A stretch of 64,000 nt of DNA, taken from positions 558,001-622,000 of the forward strand of contig NZ_VKKY01000001.1 in NCBI RefSeq assembly GCF_008271695.1, given 5' to 3'. This DNA comes from Rufibacter hautae (GTDB lineage: Bacteria > Bacteroidota > Bacteroidia > Cytophagales > Hymenobacteraceae). Below the pieces are notes generated by a model, which did not search any database, was not told the DNA's origin, and saw only the letters and a list, made by a program, of their open reading frames with translations. The translations under genes were made by a program, and so were the position numbers. Shown here piece by piece: positions 16,261-25,602 of the stretch (the stretch's first letter is position 1; the number at the start of each line of letters is the position of its first letter).

Positions 16261-18708
16261 TTAGAACTCCAGCACAAACCCCACCGACGGCAGAAAAGTT
16301 ACGTCATCCTCCGCTAAGATAAGCGGAATGGCATTGGCGCCGTTTGCCTGGAGCGGCTGACCATCTGTGGTAGCGAAGCCCGTGTTCTCTGCGTTGCGCT
16401 GGAACGTGTATTGCGGCAAAGAGGGGCCTTTGAACCGGAAGATGTTCTGGATATCTACGTATACATCCAAGGTGGTGCGTTTGTAGTTCCATTTCTTGTC
16501 CAGGCGCACATCCAGCTGCTGAAAGGAGCGTAGCCGAAGCGTGTTCAGGCGGTCATAATCCAGCAGGCCGGTACCCAAAGAGGCGTAGTTCTGCTGTGAG
16601 GCTTCCAAGTCAAAGGGCGTGTAAGGAGAGCCTCCGGCGAAGCGATATTTCGCGCCCAATTCCCAGTTCTTGCCAAACTGCCAGCCCAGCAGCCCTGAAA
16701 CTAAATGTCTATTATCCCACGCTGAGGCAATGTACGTTTCCTTGTTCAGCCCGGTGAACTCACTCCGAACCAGGGTATAGGAAACGGAGCCGTACAAGCC
16801 GCGGGTGAGCTTCTGCTGGAAAAAGAACTCGGCTCCGTAGGCGCGTCCCTTGCCCACGCTGGCCACTGCCTCATTCCCAATCGCCCCGAACTCAATGCCT
16901 TGGTTCGCCAGGGAAACGCCGTCGCGCAAAGAAACCGGGTAATTGGCGTAGCGTTTGTAGAAACCTTCCACGGTAAGGCGGTTAGCGATGGTGGGCAAAA
17001 ACTCCACGCCGGCCACGTAATGCGTGGCTTTGAGGTAGTCGCTGTTTCTATTCGCGTAAGCACCGTTGGCCTCTTTGTAGCCCAGCACCGTGTAGATAGG
17101 GAGACGGTAATAGGTCCCCACCGAGGCGTTCAGTTTCCAGCGCTCGGCCAGGGCATACGATGCTGACCCGCGGGGCGACAGCGTCTCCAGCGGGTTATTT
17201 CCACCAGAGGTGAACGAGTTCATATCGGTGCGCAGGCCCAGAGAAAGGCTCAGTTTATCCTGCCAAAAACTTTTAGACGCTTGCCCACACAACCCATAGC
17301 GGAAGAAATCTAAATCAGTATTAAAATCCAGGACCACGCGGGGCTGCACCACATTGCCGTTTGGGTCGCGCACCTCCTGCCGAATTTGGCTGAAGAAGGC
17401 ATTCTCAAAGCCCACGTACTGCCCAATGGCACCGTACGAAAACTTCCAACCGCCCACAAATTTGTTCACGTCTATCCGCAGCTTATTTTCTTTTTCCTGC
17501 GACCGCGCTTTGAGTACCCTGCGGGCCTCATTCCCGTACTGCGCGTCCTCAAAGCGGTCCAGGCGGTTCTCAAATACGTTCCGGCTCAAAGACACCTGCA
17601 CAAAACCGTTCTCAAGCGAGCGTTTCAAACTAGCTCCCACTGTGTAGTTCCATTGGTTAATGAGCGGGTTAGACCGCAGCGCGTATTCTTTCTCAGGCGA
17701 AGTCTCTTTGGGCACCGCAAAACTGAACTCGTCAATAGCACCAATACCCAGGGCTGTCAACGTGGTTTTGGAGTCTAGCTGGTGCGTGACTTTGTACTGG
17801 AAATCCCAGTAGTTAGGCCTGATGGGCAAATCTATGGCTTTGAACAGCAACTGAAGGTAAGAACGGCGTGCTGAGGCCAGGAACGTGGTCTTAGGCGCGA
17901 GCGGACCTTCCAAGGTACCGGCCAGCTCAGTGGCACTCAGGCGCACGTTGCCCTGCAAGCGGTATGGGTTGCCGTCGCGCTGCTTGAATTGGAACACGCT
18001 GGATAGCGCATTGTCATAGCGGGCGTCAAAGGCGCTGGTGCTCAGGGTCACGTCTTCAATGAACGAGACGTTTAAGATGCCCTGCGGACCGCCGCTGCTG
18101 CCCTGCGTAGAGAAATGGTTGATCACCGGAATCTCAATGCCGTCCAGAAAAAAAACGTTCTCGCCGGGTCCGCCGCCCCTGATCACAATATCGTTCCGGA
18201 AGCCCGCGCCCGTGCTGCCCGCCCCGGCCACGCCCGGCAGCGTCTGAATCACGCGAGAAATATCAAAGTTTCCACCCGGATTGCTTTTGATTTCCTCGCT
18301 GCTCAGACTCTGAATAGACAGCGGCGTCTCCAGCGTAGCAGCCCTGATGGACCGATCTGCCGTAATGTTTACCTCCTGCAACTTGTTTTGGCTAGGCGAA
18401 ATCTCTAAGTTGAGCGTAAGGGCGTTGCCCGAGGTCACCGGCACGTTATACCTTGTCACAGGCTCATAGCCCAGGGAAGAAGCTTTGAGGTTATAGTTGC
18501 CCGTGGGAATATTCTCTAACCGGTAGCGGCCCTGCGCATCGGTGGCGACGGCAAGCGTGGTTTCCTCCAAAGCCACTGTAGCGCCAATCACAGGTTCCTG
18601 CGTGTTTCTATCGCGCACCACGCCGGTGATTCTACCGGTGTTTTGGGCCTGTGCCTGAAAAACAAGGAATAAGGAAATCAGGGAAAGGAGCGCGTAAAAT
18701 CTAACCAT
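16261..18708 (-). CDS. TonB-dependent receptor with carboxypeptidase-like N-terminal domain
   Basis: About 815 residues. The signal peptide (FYALLSLISLFLVFQAQAQ) is followed by a carboxypeptidase-regulatory-like domain (ITGVVRDRNTQEPVIGATVA, about 25-105). The plug holds IQTLPGVAGAGSTGAGFRND, IVIRGGGPGENVFFLDGIEI and STSAFDARYDNALSSVFQFK. A barrel with aromatic-rich strands follows and ends VGFVLEF. No STN domain is present, unlike the receptor at 11.1-13.9 kb. No SusD-type partner is adjacent. The ATG at 18708 is chosen; an upstream TTG would add 13 residues before the signal peptide. The imported or bound ligand is unknown. Confidence 0.88.
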   Translation of the reverse strand: MVRFYALLSLISLFLVFQAQAQNTGRITGVVRDRNTQEPVIGATVALEETTLAVATDAQGRYRLENIPTGNYNLKASSLGYEPVTRYNVPVTSGNALTLNLEISPSQNKLQEVNITADRSIRAATLETPLSIQSLSSEEIKSNPGGNFDISRVIQTLPGVAGAGSTGAGFRNDIVIRGGGPGENVFFLDGIEIPVINHFSTQGSSGGPQGILNVSFIEDVTLSTSAFDARYDNALSSVFQFKQRDGNPYRLQGNVRLSATELAGTLEGPLAPKTTFLASARRSYLQLLFKAIDLPIRPNYWDFQYKVTHQLDSKTTLTALGIGAIDEFSFAVPKETSPEKEYALRSNPLINQWNYTVGASLKRSLENGFVQVSLSRNVFENRLDRFEDAQYGNEARRVLKARSQEKENKLRIDVNKFVGGWKFSYGAIGQYVGFENAFFSQIRQEVRDPNGNVVQPRVVLDFNTDLDFFRYGLCGQASKSFWQDKLSLSLGLRTDMNSFTSGGNNPLETLSPRGSASYALAERWKLNASVGTYYRLPIYTVLGYKEANGAYANRNSDYLKATHYVAGVEFLPTIANRLTVEGFYKRYANYPVSLRDGVSLANQGIEFGAIGNEAVASVGKGRAYGAEFFFQQKLTRGLYGSVSYTLVRSEFTGLNKETYIASAWDNRHLVSGLLGWQFGKNWELGAKYRFAGGSPYTPFDLEASQQNYASLGTGLLDYDRLNTLRLRSFQQLDVRLDKKWNYKRTTLDVYVDIQNIFRFKGPSLPQYTFQRNAENTGFATTDGQPLQANGANAIPLILAEDDVTFLPSVGFVLEF

Positions 18709-18918
18709 GGAAATGTGGAGGGAGAGTGGTTTTAGAAGGCAAACCAAAACGCTGGGTAAATGTTTGCACCGGGTTTACAGGCTAAAAATAGCAGAGCACA
18801 CTTCTGCAATCCTTTTTACCTTCTTTTCAAAAATCAGCCTTTAAATCCATTAGACCCCAAAGAAGCAGATTCAGCCACCTCCGTCTTTTCCTGCCCTGAA
18901 GACAGACACAAGACCTCC

Positions 18919-19623
18919 TCACCCAAGCCCTTTCAGGCGCACCTCATGATAGTAGTTGCAGAAGTCTCGTAGCACGCATACCTCGCATTTGGGCGCGCGC
19001 CAGGTACAGATTTTCTGCCCGTGCTTGAGCATGTGCCGATGCAGGTTGTAGAGCACCAGCGCATCTTTGGGCAGCAGGTCCAGCAAAATCTGGTGAGCTT
19101 TGTCATGGGTGACCTTGGCGCCAATGAGCCCTACCCGCTGGCTGATGCGGTGCACGTGCGTGTCTACCGGAAACACCGGCTTATGGAAATTAAACAAAAG
19201 CACCAGGGTGGCGGTTTTAAGCCCGACCCCAGGTAAGGACATCAGCCAGGCCATGGCCTCGGGCACGTCCAGGTCATGGAGAAAGTCAAGGGAAAAATCT
19301 GGGTGGTCCTGTTGGATGAGGCGCAGGGCTTTCTGGATGTTCACCGCTTTGGCCCCCGGGAACTCAGAAGGGGCCAGGGCCTGGGTGAGTTCCTCTACCG
19401 GCGCGTCTATCACCTGCTGCCAGGAAGGGAATTTCTCCAGCATCTGAGCATAGGCCTTCTCTTCGTTAGCATGGGTAGTGCGGTGCGAAAGCATGGTGGA
19501 AATGAGCTCCCGCATGGGATCGCGGCGCGGATGCCCGGAAAGATGACCGAAAACTTCATTCAGCCGTATATGAACTTGCCATATCTTTTCAGCAGGAGAA
19601 AGTTGCTGATATGCTTCAGCCAT
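18919..19623 (-). CDS. nth: Endonuclease III-like DNA glycosylase/AP lyase
   Basis: A base-excision repair enzyme that removes oxidised pyrimidines and cleaves the abasic site. The helix-hairpin-helix LPGVGLKTA (130-138) has the catalytic Lys at K136. The catalytic Asp is in VDTHVHR (D154). The C-terminal iron-sulfur motif is C206-x6-C213-x2-C216-x5-C222, exactly as in Nth. The segment STMLSHRTTHANEEKAYAQM replaces the usual SAQTTD region, which suggests a Bacteroidota subgroup that may differ in lesion range. It stands alone, divergent from the MBL hydrolase gene. Confidence 0.85.
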   Translation of the reverse strand: MAEAYQQLSPAEKIWQVHIRLNEVFGHLSGHPRRDPMRELISTMLSHRTTHANEEKAYAQMLEKFPSWQQVIDAPVEELTQALAPSEFPGAKAVNIQKALRLIQQDHPDFSLDFLHDLDVPEAMAWLMSLPGVGLKTATLVLLFNFHKPVFPVDTHVHRISQRVGLIGAKVTHDKAHQILLDLLPKDALVLYNLHRHMLKHGQKICTWRAPKCEVCVLRDFCNYYHEVRLKGLG

Positions 19624-19725
19624 AGTCTTTTATTTTCTCCTCTAAACGGTCCCCCGGTGGTAAGGTTTGCGTGCATTACTCCTACCAATCTGAGTACAAA
19701 TGCGTTTTTTTGAAGACAAACGACT

Positions 19726-20445
19726 ATGAAATTCACCTTCTTAGGGACAGGCGGAGCTTTTGACGTGGCCTACGGCAACTCTGCGGCAATTGTGGAATTC
19801 AAGGGGCACTCCATTCTGCTGGACTGCGGCTTTACCGTTTACCCCACCCTGCGGCAGCACCAGCTCACCCGCAGCATGGAATACATTCTGCTCACGCACC
19901 TGCACAATGACCATACGGGTAGCCTGGCCAACATTCTGCTGCACTGCCACTACTTCAACGCCAACTGCCGGCCCTCTATCCTCTACCCCGATGATGATTT
20001 CCGGGATGAGATCTATGAGTTCTTGCGCCTCCAGGTGCAGAAGCCAGAGCTGTACGTAGACTTTATCCCAGTCTCTGAGCTGCCAGGAATCACTGCCCTG
20101 GACACCTATGGCCTGCACGCCGAGAAGCTGCAATCGTACGCCTACATTTTTGAGGAAAACGGGGAACGGATGGTGTATTCCGGAGACCTAGGCCAACCCG
20201 AGTCACTGTTTGCTTTTCTGCGGGGCTTGGTACCCAAGGCCACCACGGTTTTCCATGACGTTACTTTCTCAGAGGAGAACACCGCCCATACCCATTACAA
20301 AAAACTGATTCAGTATACCCAGGATTACCACATCTACGGCTACCACTGTGACCCCACCCAGAACCCGGAAGACAACCCGCTGCCCCTGGTGTACAACCGG
20401 CCGGAGCTGCTGCTGTCTTCCCGCCTGGAGGAAGCGGTGAATTAA
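19726..20445 (+). CDS. MBL-fold metallo-hydrolase (RNase Z-like fold)
   Basis: A 239-residue metallo-beta-lactamase-fold protein. It has an opening MKFTFLGTGGAFDVAYGNSA, the metal motif THLHNDHTG (HxHxDH), the Asp ligand in MVYSGDLGQPES and a late His in YGYHCDPTQ. It resembles phosphodiesterase or RNase Z-like enzymes by the opening and overall length, but the exosite arm of tRNase Z is not visible. The substrate is unknown. It is divergent from nth and followed 101 nt later by the YjdF-like gene. Confidence 0.82.
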   Translation: MKFTFLGTGGAFDVAYGNSAAIVEFKGHSILLDCGFTVYPTLRQHQLTRSMEYILLTHLHNDHTGSLANILLHCHYFNANCRPSILYPDDDFRDEIYEFLRLQVQKPELYVDFIPVSELPGITALDTYGLHAEKLQSYAYIFEENGERMVYSGDLGQPESLFAFLRGLVPKATTVFHDVTFSEENTAHTHYKKLIQYTQDYHIYGYHCDPTQNPEDNPLPLVYNRPELLLSSRLEEAVN

Positions 20446-20546
20446 CCCTTTGACCACAAACCCATCACCCAGCAGAATCTCCGGAGGCGCGCCCTTGGTA
20501 TTTCGCCGCTTCTGAAACTTTGTACTGAAATAAGACCTCCTTCGGC

Positions 20547-21185
20547 ATGGCCTTCACCTTCGCGACAGATCAGCAACATACTTCTTTCCTTAAAAACCCG
20601 CTCCTTATACTATATGCCGTGCTCTTCACGGTTTTCTGGACCTATACCGGCTTCAATACCCCAGACCTGAAGAATTGGTGGCTGGAGAACACGCTCACGC
20701 TGAGTGCGGTCATCTTTCTGGTGGCGTACTACAAATACTTCCAGTTCTCAGATTTCAGCTACACCTGCATGTTCCTGTTCATGATGCTGCACGTCTACGG
20801 AAGCCAGTACACCTACGCCGAGAACCCCTTCGGATACTGGGTCAAAGACCAGTTGCACCTGGACCGCAACCACTATGACCGCCTGGTGCACTTCGGGTTC
20901 GGGTTCTTCCTGTCTTATCCCATGCACGAGATCTTCAAGAACAGGACCAAGGTGAATGCTTTCTACAGCTACCTCCTGCCCATTGAACTCACCATTAGCC
21001 TGGGCGCCATTTACGAACTGATTGAGTGGGCCGTGGCCGATATCTTTTTCCCTACCCGCGGTATGGCCTACCTGGGCACGCAAGGCGATGTCTGGGATGC
21101 TCAGAAAGACATTGCCATTGCGTTATTAGGTGCCGCCATTACCATGTCTGCCGTGCGGTTCTCCCGCAAAAAAGAAAGCCGCTGA
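20547..21185 (+). CDS. DUF2238 (YjdF-like) inner-membrane protein
   Basis: A 212-residue polytopic membrane protein with about six hydrophobic segments. Conserved DUF2238 marks are YDRLVHFGFGFFLSYP, ISLGAIYELIEWAVAD and YLGTQGDVWDAQKDI, the last being the family's C-terminal signature. The molecular function is unknown. The start is the ATG at 20547. An intergenic palindrome begins over its stop codon. Confidence 0.85.
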   Translation: MAFTFATDQQHTSFLKNPLLILYAVLFTVFWTYTGFNTPDLKNWWLENTLTLSAVIFLVAYYKYFQFSDFSYTCMFLFMMLHVYGSQYTYAENPFGYWVKDQLHLDRNHYDRLVHFGFGFFLSYPMHEIFKNRTKVNAFYSYLLPIELTISLGAIYELIEWAVADIFFPTRGMAYLGTQGDVWDAQKDIAIALLGAAITMSAVRFSRKKESR

Positions 21186-21231
21186 ATTGTTCTGCGCCTG
21201 TTTTCATAAAAACAGCCCCAAAATAACTCAG
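21181..21231. repeat. Intergenic palindrome copy between convergent genes
   Basis: The core CCTGTTTTCATAAAAACAG is flanked by GCTGAATTGTT and AATAACTCAGC arms (imperfect). It overlaps the YjdF stop and lies upstream of the convergent lipoprotein's stop at 21264, so it probably terminates one or both. Confidence 0.6.
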
Positions 21232-21263
21232 CAGCGCAGAAAGCCTGCTGCCTTCAACGTGGC

Positions 21264-21896
21264 TTAATCGTACTTGACCTTGATATCGTTGCCCTCGATC
21301 TTCACTTTCCCACGTGGGGTTTCAATCTTGGTTTCCTCGGTAGAAATCTTGATTTTGGTATCGCCGGCCACGTACTTCACGTCTTTGGAGGCGCGCCGGT
21401 AATAGTGCTGTCGGCGGAGCCAGTAGTTTTTGAGTTGGGGCAGGTCCATCTGGTTTGACCGACGGGCATCTGCCGCTAGGGCCTGCTGCAATTGCCGACG
21501 GGTGGGTCTTACGTATTTTCTTTTGGTGGTGCTTGGTTTGCTGGTGGTGGCCTTCGGGGTAGACGCCGCGGTTACGGTGGAACTTCTCCCTTCACTTCCT
21601 GCCGATGCCGGGGAAGAACTTGCCCCGTCAGCAGTAGCATTCCCATTGTTAACCGCAGCCCCAGAAGCCGTTTCCTCCGCCTCATACTCCTCGTAATCGC
21701 CTGCGGCGGCATATTCATCTGTTTCCGTTTGGGTTAAAACGGTGTCCATCTCCAGTGTATCTGGGGTGAGGACCAGCGTGTCATCGGTGGAGGTTTTGGG
21801 CAGTTCGGCTACCGTTTCCTTGTCTTTGACCCGGTCGCAGGCCCCTGCTACAGAAAGAAAAAGCACCAGAAAAAGCCCGCTTGTTAGTTTTCCCAT
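21264..21896 (-). CDS. Hypothetical lipoprotein
   Basis: About 210 residues. The lipoprotein signal is GKLTSGLFLVLFLSVAGAC with lipobox VAGAC. A long low-complexity acidic and Ser/Thr/Ala linker (EYAAAGDYEEYEAEE, then many T/S/K) precedes a basic block (RKYVRPTRRQLQQALAAD). The C-terminus is a repeated beta pattern (TKIKISTEETKIETPRGKVK) that resembles DUF4097-like strands but is too short to assign. The ATG at 21896 starts the signal peptide directly; an upstream ATG at 21959 would bury it. Function unknown. Confidence 0.65.
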   Translation of the reverse strand: MGKLTSGLFLVLFLSVAGACDRVKDKETVAELPKTSTDDTLVLTPDTLEMDTVLTQTETDEYAAAGDYEEYEAEETASGAAVNNGNATADGASSSPASAGSEGRSSTVTAASTPKATTSKPSTTKRKYVRPTRRQLQQALAADARRSNQMDLPQLKNYWLRRQHYYRRASKDVKYVAGDTKIKISTEETKIETPRGKVKIEGNDIKVKYD

Positions 21897-21971
21897 TCTC
21901 TTCGCTTCGTTGGTTTCCTCCCCTAAACGCGGAAAAAAGAGGGAGGTTAGCTCCGCCATTCTTGGCTACCA

Positions 21972-22015
21972 AACCGTTTCAGGGTTGTTTTAGGGAAAAT
22001 CGGCTTAAAATGGGT
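21972..22015. repeat. Intergenic palindrome copy
   Basis: AACCGTTTCAGGGTTG, then the core TTTTAGGGAAAA, then TCGGCTTAAAATGGGTT form an imperfect palindrome. It lies upstream of the lipoprotein gene. Confidence 0.6.
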
Positions 22016-22061
22016 TAGGGATGATGGATACGGCTTAGCCCGATAATCTTGGAATGGATAG

Positions 22062-22094
22062 ACCCACCCCTACCCCTCCAAGGAGGGGAATTGA
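22062..22094. repeat. Bacteroidota CCCCTCC-AAGG-AGGGG repeat
   Basis: The 16-bp perfect palindrome CCCCTCCAAGGAGGGG (22073-22088) is preceded by CCCACCCCTA. Read on the minus strand it matches the layout of the C blocks of the 45-kb composite repeat (C-run, short spacer, G-run, TAGGGG). It is a dispersed intergenic element rather than a gene. Confidence 0.65.
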
Positions 22095-22153
22095 CCTGTT
22101 CGAGTTATTGATGCTTAATCCGCCTGAGAGGCTTGTTTAAACGAGGCAAAAAG

Positions 22154-22184
22154 AAAAAGGCTAGCCGTTTGGCTAGCCTTTTTT
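22154..22184 (-). terminator. Intrinsic terminator of OmpA gene
   Basis: The stem GGCTAGCC / GGCTAGCC (22159-22166 / 22171-22178) has loop GTTT and is flanked by an A-run and a T-run. It lies 20 nt beyond the stop of the OmpA-family gene. Confidence 0.85.
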
Positions 22185-22204
22185 ATAAAGAGAGATCTGT
22201 TTCC

Positions 22205-22924
22205 TTATTTGATCTCGCCACGCTCAGCGGCTTTCTTCAGTTCTTCGCTGGCGAAGATGGCAACTTCCACACGACGGTTCTGCTGACGGCCAGCGGCAGT
22301 TGTGTTATCGGCAACTGGTTGGGTTGAACCGTATCCGCGGGTCTGCAGGCGGTTAGACTCTACCCCCAAAGAAGTGGCGTAGTTGGCAACGGCCTGGGCT
22401 CTGCGCTCAGACAATGGCTGGTTGATGGCATCGGTACCGGTGTTATCGGCGTGACCTTCAATAAGCACGTTGGTACCTGGGTATTTTTTCAGGGTCTCGG
22501 CCAGTTTCTGGATGTCTAATTTAGAAGAAGACTGCAGCTCTGCAGAGTTGGTGGCGAAAAGAAGGCCAGCATCGAAGGTCACTTTAATACCTTCCCCTAC
22601 GCGCTCTACCTGGGCATTCTTCATCTCGCGCTCAAGTTCCTCGGCTTGCTTGTCCATGCGGCGTCCGATCACGGCACCAGTGGCACCTCCTACGGCAGCC
22701 CCAATGATGGCTCCACGGGCAGTGTTGCCGGTGGCTTTCCCAATGATACCTCCTAAGATGGCACCGCCACCAGCTCCAATGATACCGCCCTTGGCTGTTT
22801 TGTTCATGCCTCTTTTCTGGGTAGTGGTGGTGGTATCGGTGCTGGCCCTCTGGCTAGATTTGCAGGAAGAGAAAAGCAAGCTTCCTACTAACATGGCGGT
22901 GAATGTTCCTTTCAAAAGTTTCAT
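22205..22924 (-). CDS. OmpA-family lipoprotein with glycine zipper
   Basis: A 239-residue outer-membrane lipoprotein with signal LVGSLLFSSCKSSQ (lipobox SSC). A glycine-zipper segment (GGIIGAGGGAILGGIIGKAT and following GAIIGAAVGGATGAVIG, about 45-90) can insert in or associate with membrane. The C-terminal OmpA peptidoglycan-binding domain has VLIEGHADNTGT, LSERRAQAVANY and QQNRRVEVAI. The conserved D and R of the mDAP-binding site are present. The YiaD-like layout suggests an envelope anchor. A terminator follows. Confidence 0.88.
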   Translation of the reverse strand: MKLLKGTFTAMLVGSLLFSSCKSSQRASTDTTTTTQKRGMNKTAKGGIIGAGGGAILGGIIGKATGNTARGAIIGAAVGGATGAVIGRRMDKQAEELEREMKNAQVERVGEGIKVTFDAGLLFATNSAELQSSSKLDIQKLAETLKKYPGTNVLIEGHADNTGTDAINQPLSERRAQAVANYATSLGVESNRLQTRGYGSTQPVADNTTAAGRQQNRRVEVAIFASEELKKAAERGEIK

Positions 22925-23060
22925 AGTCTTTGTTTTTTGGTTGTAAACGTACGCTTAAAGTTGGTTAGTATCGCAGATACATACTCATTTCTTAATAAAA
23001 TGTTCAATGTACCTTCCTTGTAATTGGGAGTGCAATAATAATCGTGCCAGAGCTAAAATA

Positions 23061-23093
23061 AAAAGACCCGCCTCTTCTGGAGACAGGTCTTTT
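23061..23093 (-). terminator. Intrinsic terminator of accD
   Basis: The stem AAAAGACC...CTC / GAG...GGTCTTTT has the TTCTG loop at 23074-23078. Read on the minus strand it ends in a T-run. It lies 25 nt after the accD stop. Confidence 0.8.
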
Positions 23094-23117
23094 CTGATTT
23101 TTTAGGCTTAAAAAGGC

Positions 23118-24014
23118 TTATTTCACGGTTACCGCTTTCTTTTCTTTCTCTACCGGCACCGGGATTTCCTCGGGTCTGAGCAGGGTTAAAAGGCTGGAGA
23201 TACGGTCTTTAAGTTCTTTGCGGTGCACAATGAAGTCCAGGAACCCATGCTCCAGCACAAACTCGGCGCTCTGGAAGCCTTTGGGCAAATCTTTTCCTAT
23301 GGTTTCTTTGATCACGCGCGGCCCGGCGAACCCAATAAGGGCACCTGGCTCAGAGATGTTGAAGTCTCCCAGCATGGCGAAAGAGGCAGTCACCCCTCCG
23401 GTGGTGGGGTCAGTGAGCAGGGAAATGTAGGGTACCTTCTCCTCAGAAAGCAGGGCCAGTTTGGCCGAGGTCTTAGCCATCTGCATGAGCGAGTAACCGG
23501 CTTCCATCATCCGGGCACCGCCCGATTTGGAGATCATCAGGAACGGGATCTTGTTCTCGCGGCTGTAGTCAATGGCGCGGGCGATCTTCTCGCCTACCAC
23601 CGAGCCCATAGACCCACCGATGAAGTTGAAGTCCATACAGGCTACCACCAAGTCAAGGCCGTTGATGGTACCGTGGGCGGTACGAACGGCGTCTTTGAGG
23701 TTGGTTTTGCGCTGGGTGGCCTTGATACGGTCTGGGTAAGGTTTGGTGTCCACGAAGTGCAGCGGGTCTGAAGAACTCAGGTTCTCATCCAGCTCCTGGA
23801 ACTCGTTCTCGTCAAACAGCACCTCAAAGTACTCATGGGAGTTGATGCGGTCATGGTAATCGCACTTGGCACACGTATACAGCTGTTGCCGGTGCTCGGC
23901 GGTGCTGATGACGGTCTTACACTCGGGGCATTTGTGCCACAGACCGTCTGGGGTTTCTTTTTTCTGCTCCGTTGGGGTGACGATCCCTTTTTCTACTCTT
24001 TTAAACCAAGCCAT
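23118..24014 (-). CDS. accD: Acetyl-CoA carboxylase carboxyltransferase subunit beta
   Basis: The beta subunit of the carboxyltransferase that moves CO2 from biotin to acetyl-CoA, making malonyl-CoA for fatty-acid synthesis. The N-terminal zinc ribbon is C29-x2-C32 ... C48-x2-C51 (KCPECK, TCAKCD). The crotonase-fold core includes [58 protein letters not shown] and [14 protein letters not shown]. Length (298) and motifs are standard. accA is not adjacent, as is common in this phylum. Confidence 0.97.
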   Translation of the reverse strand: MAWFKRVEKGIVTPTEQKKETPDGLWHKCPECKTVISTAEHRQQLYTCAKCDYHDRINSHEYFEVLFDENEFQELDENLSSSDPLHFVDTKPYPDRIKATQRKTNLKDAVRTAHGTINGLDLVVACMDFNFIGGSMGSVVGEKIARAIDYSRENKIPFLMISKSGGARMMEAGYSLMQMAKTSAKLALLSEEKVPYISLLTDPTTGGVTASFAMLGDFNISEPGALIGFAGPRVIKETIGKDLPKGFQSAEFVLEHGFLDFIVHRKELKDRISSLLTLLRPEEIPVPVEKEKKAVTVK

Positions 24015-24605
24015 ATGATGCTCTAAAGGTTTTTATCAACAATGAAGCCTCCAGTGGGGAAACCGCAAGCAGTTACAATACGCGTGCAAAGATAAAAAAG
24101 AAAAGATAGCTCCCTAGTTTACCATCCAAAACCAACTCTTTCTCTGCGCAGAGAAGTTGTACCCGATTTCCTTCCTAATTGTTTTCCGATGCGCCAGAAG
24201 AAATAAGCTTTTCGCAGCCAAAGTTTTCCCCGGTCACCGCCAAGCCTCGCTCTCCCCCGCTCCGGCGCTGTTTTGAGGCTGCTTTCTGGAAATCGACCTC
24301 AAAACAGATTGGGTATTTTCTCGGTTTGGTCAAGCCGTTTAGCTTAGATACTTGCCCATCAAGGAAAGCTTCCCTTTGAGTCAGGTTTTGCCAATCACCT
24401 TAAGGCCTCCACGGCAGCTCAAATCGGCGCATTTCATAAACCACACTTGCTTAGTACTTTACAACGTACATAAAGTAAATTAGAATACTTAAGGCAATTA
24501 TTATTTATTTGCGTCCGTTTCAAAGCCGGGTCTCTGGGAGAAGCAAACTTGCCGCCGCCGGGCACCTACCATCGTCACCAAACCATCAGTATAAAATAAG
24601 CACCT
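24015..24605. other. Intergenic region between divergent accD and OmpA genes, 591 nt
   Basis: It must hold the promoters of accD (leftward) and of the OmpA gene (rightward). The only clear structure is the palindrome at 24268-24307. An AT-rich stretch at about 24470-24512 contains TTTATTTG, a 7-of-8 match to the -7 box, which could serve the OmpA gene. No gene is supported. Confidence 0.4.
24268..24307. repeat. Intergenic palindrome with perfect 11-bp arms
   Basis: CTGTTTTGAGG (24268-24278) and CCTCAAAACAG (24297-24307) enclose CTTTCTGGAAAT. Compared with other copies, the arm change TAGG to GAGG is matched by CCTA to CCTC, a compensated change. Confidence 0.8.
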
Positions 24606-25316
24606 ATGAAGAAAACACGTTTCGCCTCATCCGCCGCCGCCTTGGTTTTAGGAGTAGCTGTCCTGGGTTCCTGTATCTCTACAAAGAAATACAAGGAGCT
24701 GGAAGCAAGTAAAAATGCGCTGGAAAACGAGAAAACCGCTGCTCAGCGCAGCCTGGAACAAGCCAACGCCGATCTGCGTGACCGTGACGCCAAACTGGCG
24801 CAGTACCAACAGCAAATTGCCCAGAAGGAGAGAATCCTCAACGAGCTGCGCGAATCTGTGAACGAGGCGCTAGCTGGGTTCAAAGAACAAGGCTTGACAG
24901 TAGCCATCCGCGAGGGGAAAGTGTACGTGACCATGCCAGAGAAACTGCTCTTCGCCTCGGGCAGCACCAAAGTGAACCCCAACGGACAGAGTGCGCTGGG
25001 GAAACTGGCCAACGCCATCCGGTCGCAGCGCGATACCGAGATCCTGATTGAGGGCCACACCGATGACGTGGCCGTGGCCGCCGACAACGTGACCTACAAA
25101 GACAACTGGGACCTGAGCGTGCTGCGCGCCACTGAGATCACCCGCCTGCTCATCAACAACGGGGTGCCGCCCCAGATGGTAGTGCCCGCCGGCCGTGGCC
25201 AGTACACCCCGGTAGCCATGACCCGCACCCCGGAGGCCCGCCAAAGCAACCGCCGCACCGAGATCATCCTGGCGCCTAACTTTGACAAAATCCTGAAACT
25301 GATCCAGAACAACTAA
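24606..25316 (+). CDS. OmpA-family lipoprotein (coiled coil plus peptidoglycan-binding domain), copy 1
   Basis: A 236-residue envelope protein with signal ALVLGVAVLGSCISTKK (lipobox GSC). A coiled coil (about 30-85; ENEKTAAQRSLEQANADLRD) precedes the OmpA C-terminal domain with KLLFASGSTKVNPNGQ, EILIEGHTDDV, NWDLSVLRATEITRLL and ARQSNRRTEIILAP. It should tether the outer membrane to peptidoglycan. The next gene is a longer paralogue with the same layout and near-identical motif spacing, pointing to tandem duplication. Each gene has its own 3' hairpin, so they are probably separate transcripts. Confidence 0.9.
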   Translation: MKKTRFASSAAALVLGVAVLGSCISTKKYKELEASKNALENEKTAAQRSLEQANADLRDRDAKLAQYQQQIAQKERILNELRESVNEALAGFKEQGLTVAIREGKVYVTMPEKLLFASGSTKVNPNGQSALGKLANAIRSQRDTEILIEGHTDDVAVAADNVTYKDNWDLSVLRATEITRLLINNGVPPQMVVPAGRGQYTPVAMTRTPEARQSNRRTEIILAPNFDKILKLIQNN

Positions 25317-25382
25317 GTTTCCAGCCATAGTCCTATCCTTCTGCTGGAAGGCGGGCGCTGACCTATAAAACAGCATTAATCA

Positions 25383-25411
25383 AAGAAGCCGGGCTCCATG
25401 TCCGGCTTCTT
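25383..25411 (+). terminator. Hairpin terminator after OmpA copy 1
   Basis: A perfect 10-bp stem AAGAAGCCGG / CCGGCTTCTT (25383-25392 / 25402-25411) is followed by GCGTTTTAG. The palindrome copy starts right after it. Confidence 0.65.
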
Positions 25412-25450
25412 GCGTTTTAGGGCTGATTTCAGGAAAATAGGTTAAAAACG
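25411..25450. repeat. Intergenic palindrome copy
   Basis: TGCGTTTTAGGGCTGA, the core TTTCAGGAAAA, then TAGGTTAAAAACGGCG form imperfect arms. It is fused to the 3' side of the preceding hairpin. Confidence 0.6.
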
Positions 25451-25602
25451 GCGCCCTGGTTTTTGGCTAACGTCCCAACCTGCTTATCTTTGGGCATCTG
25501 CCGGCCCTGGCCCGCCCGTGCACCTTTTCATGGCGCCAGCCTGCCCGGCACAAACCTACCACAACCCTTGAATTTGCATTTTTAACTTTACAAAGCCCAG
25601 TC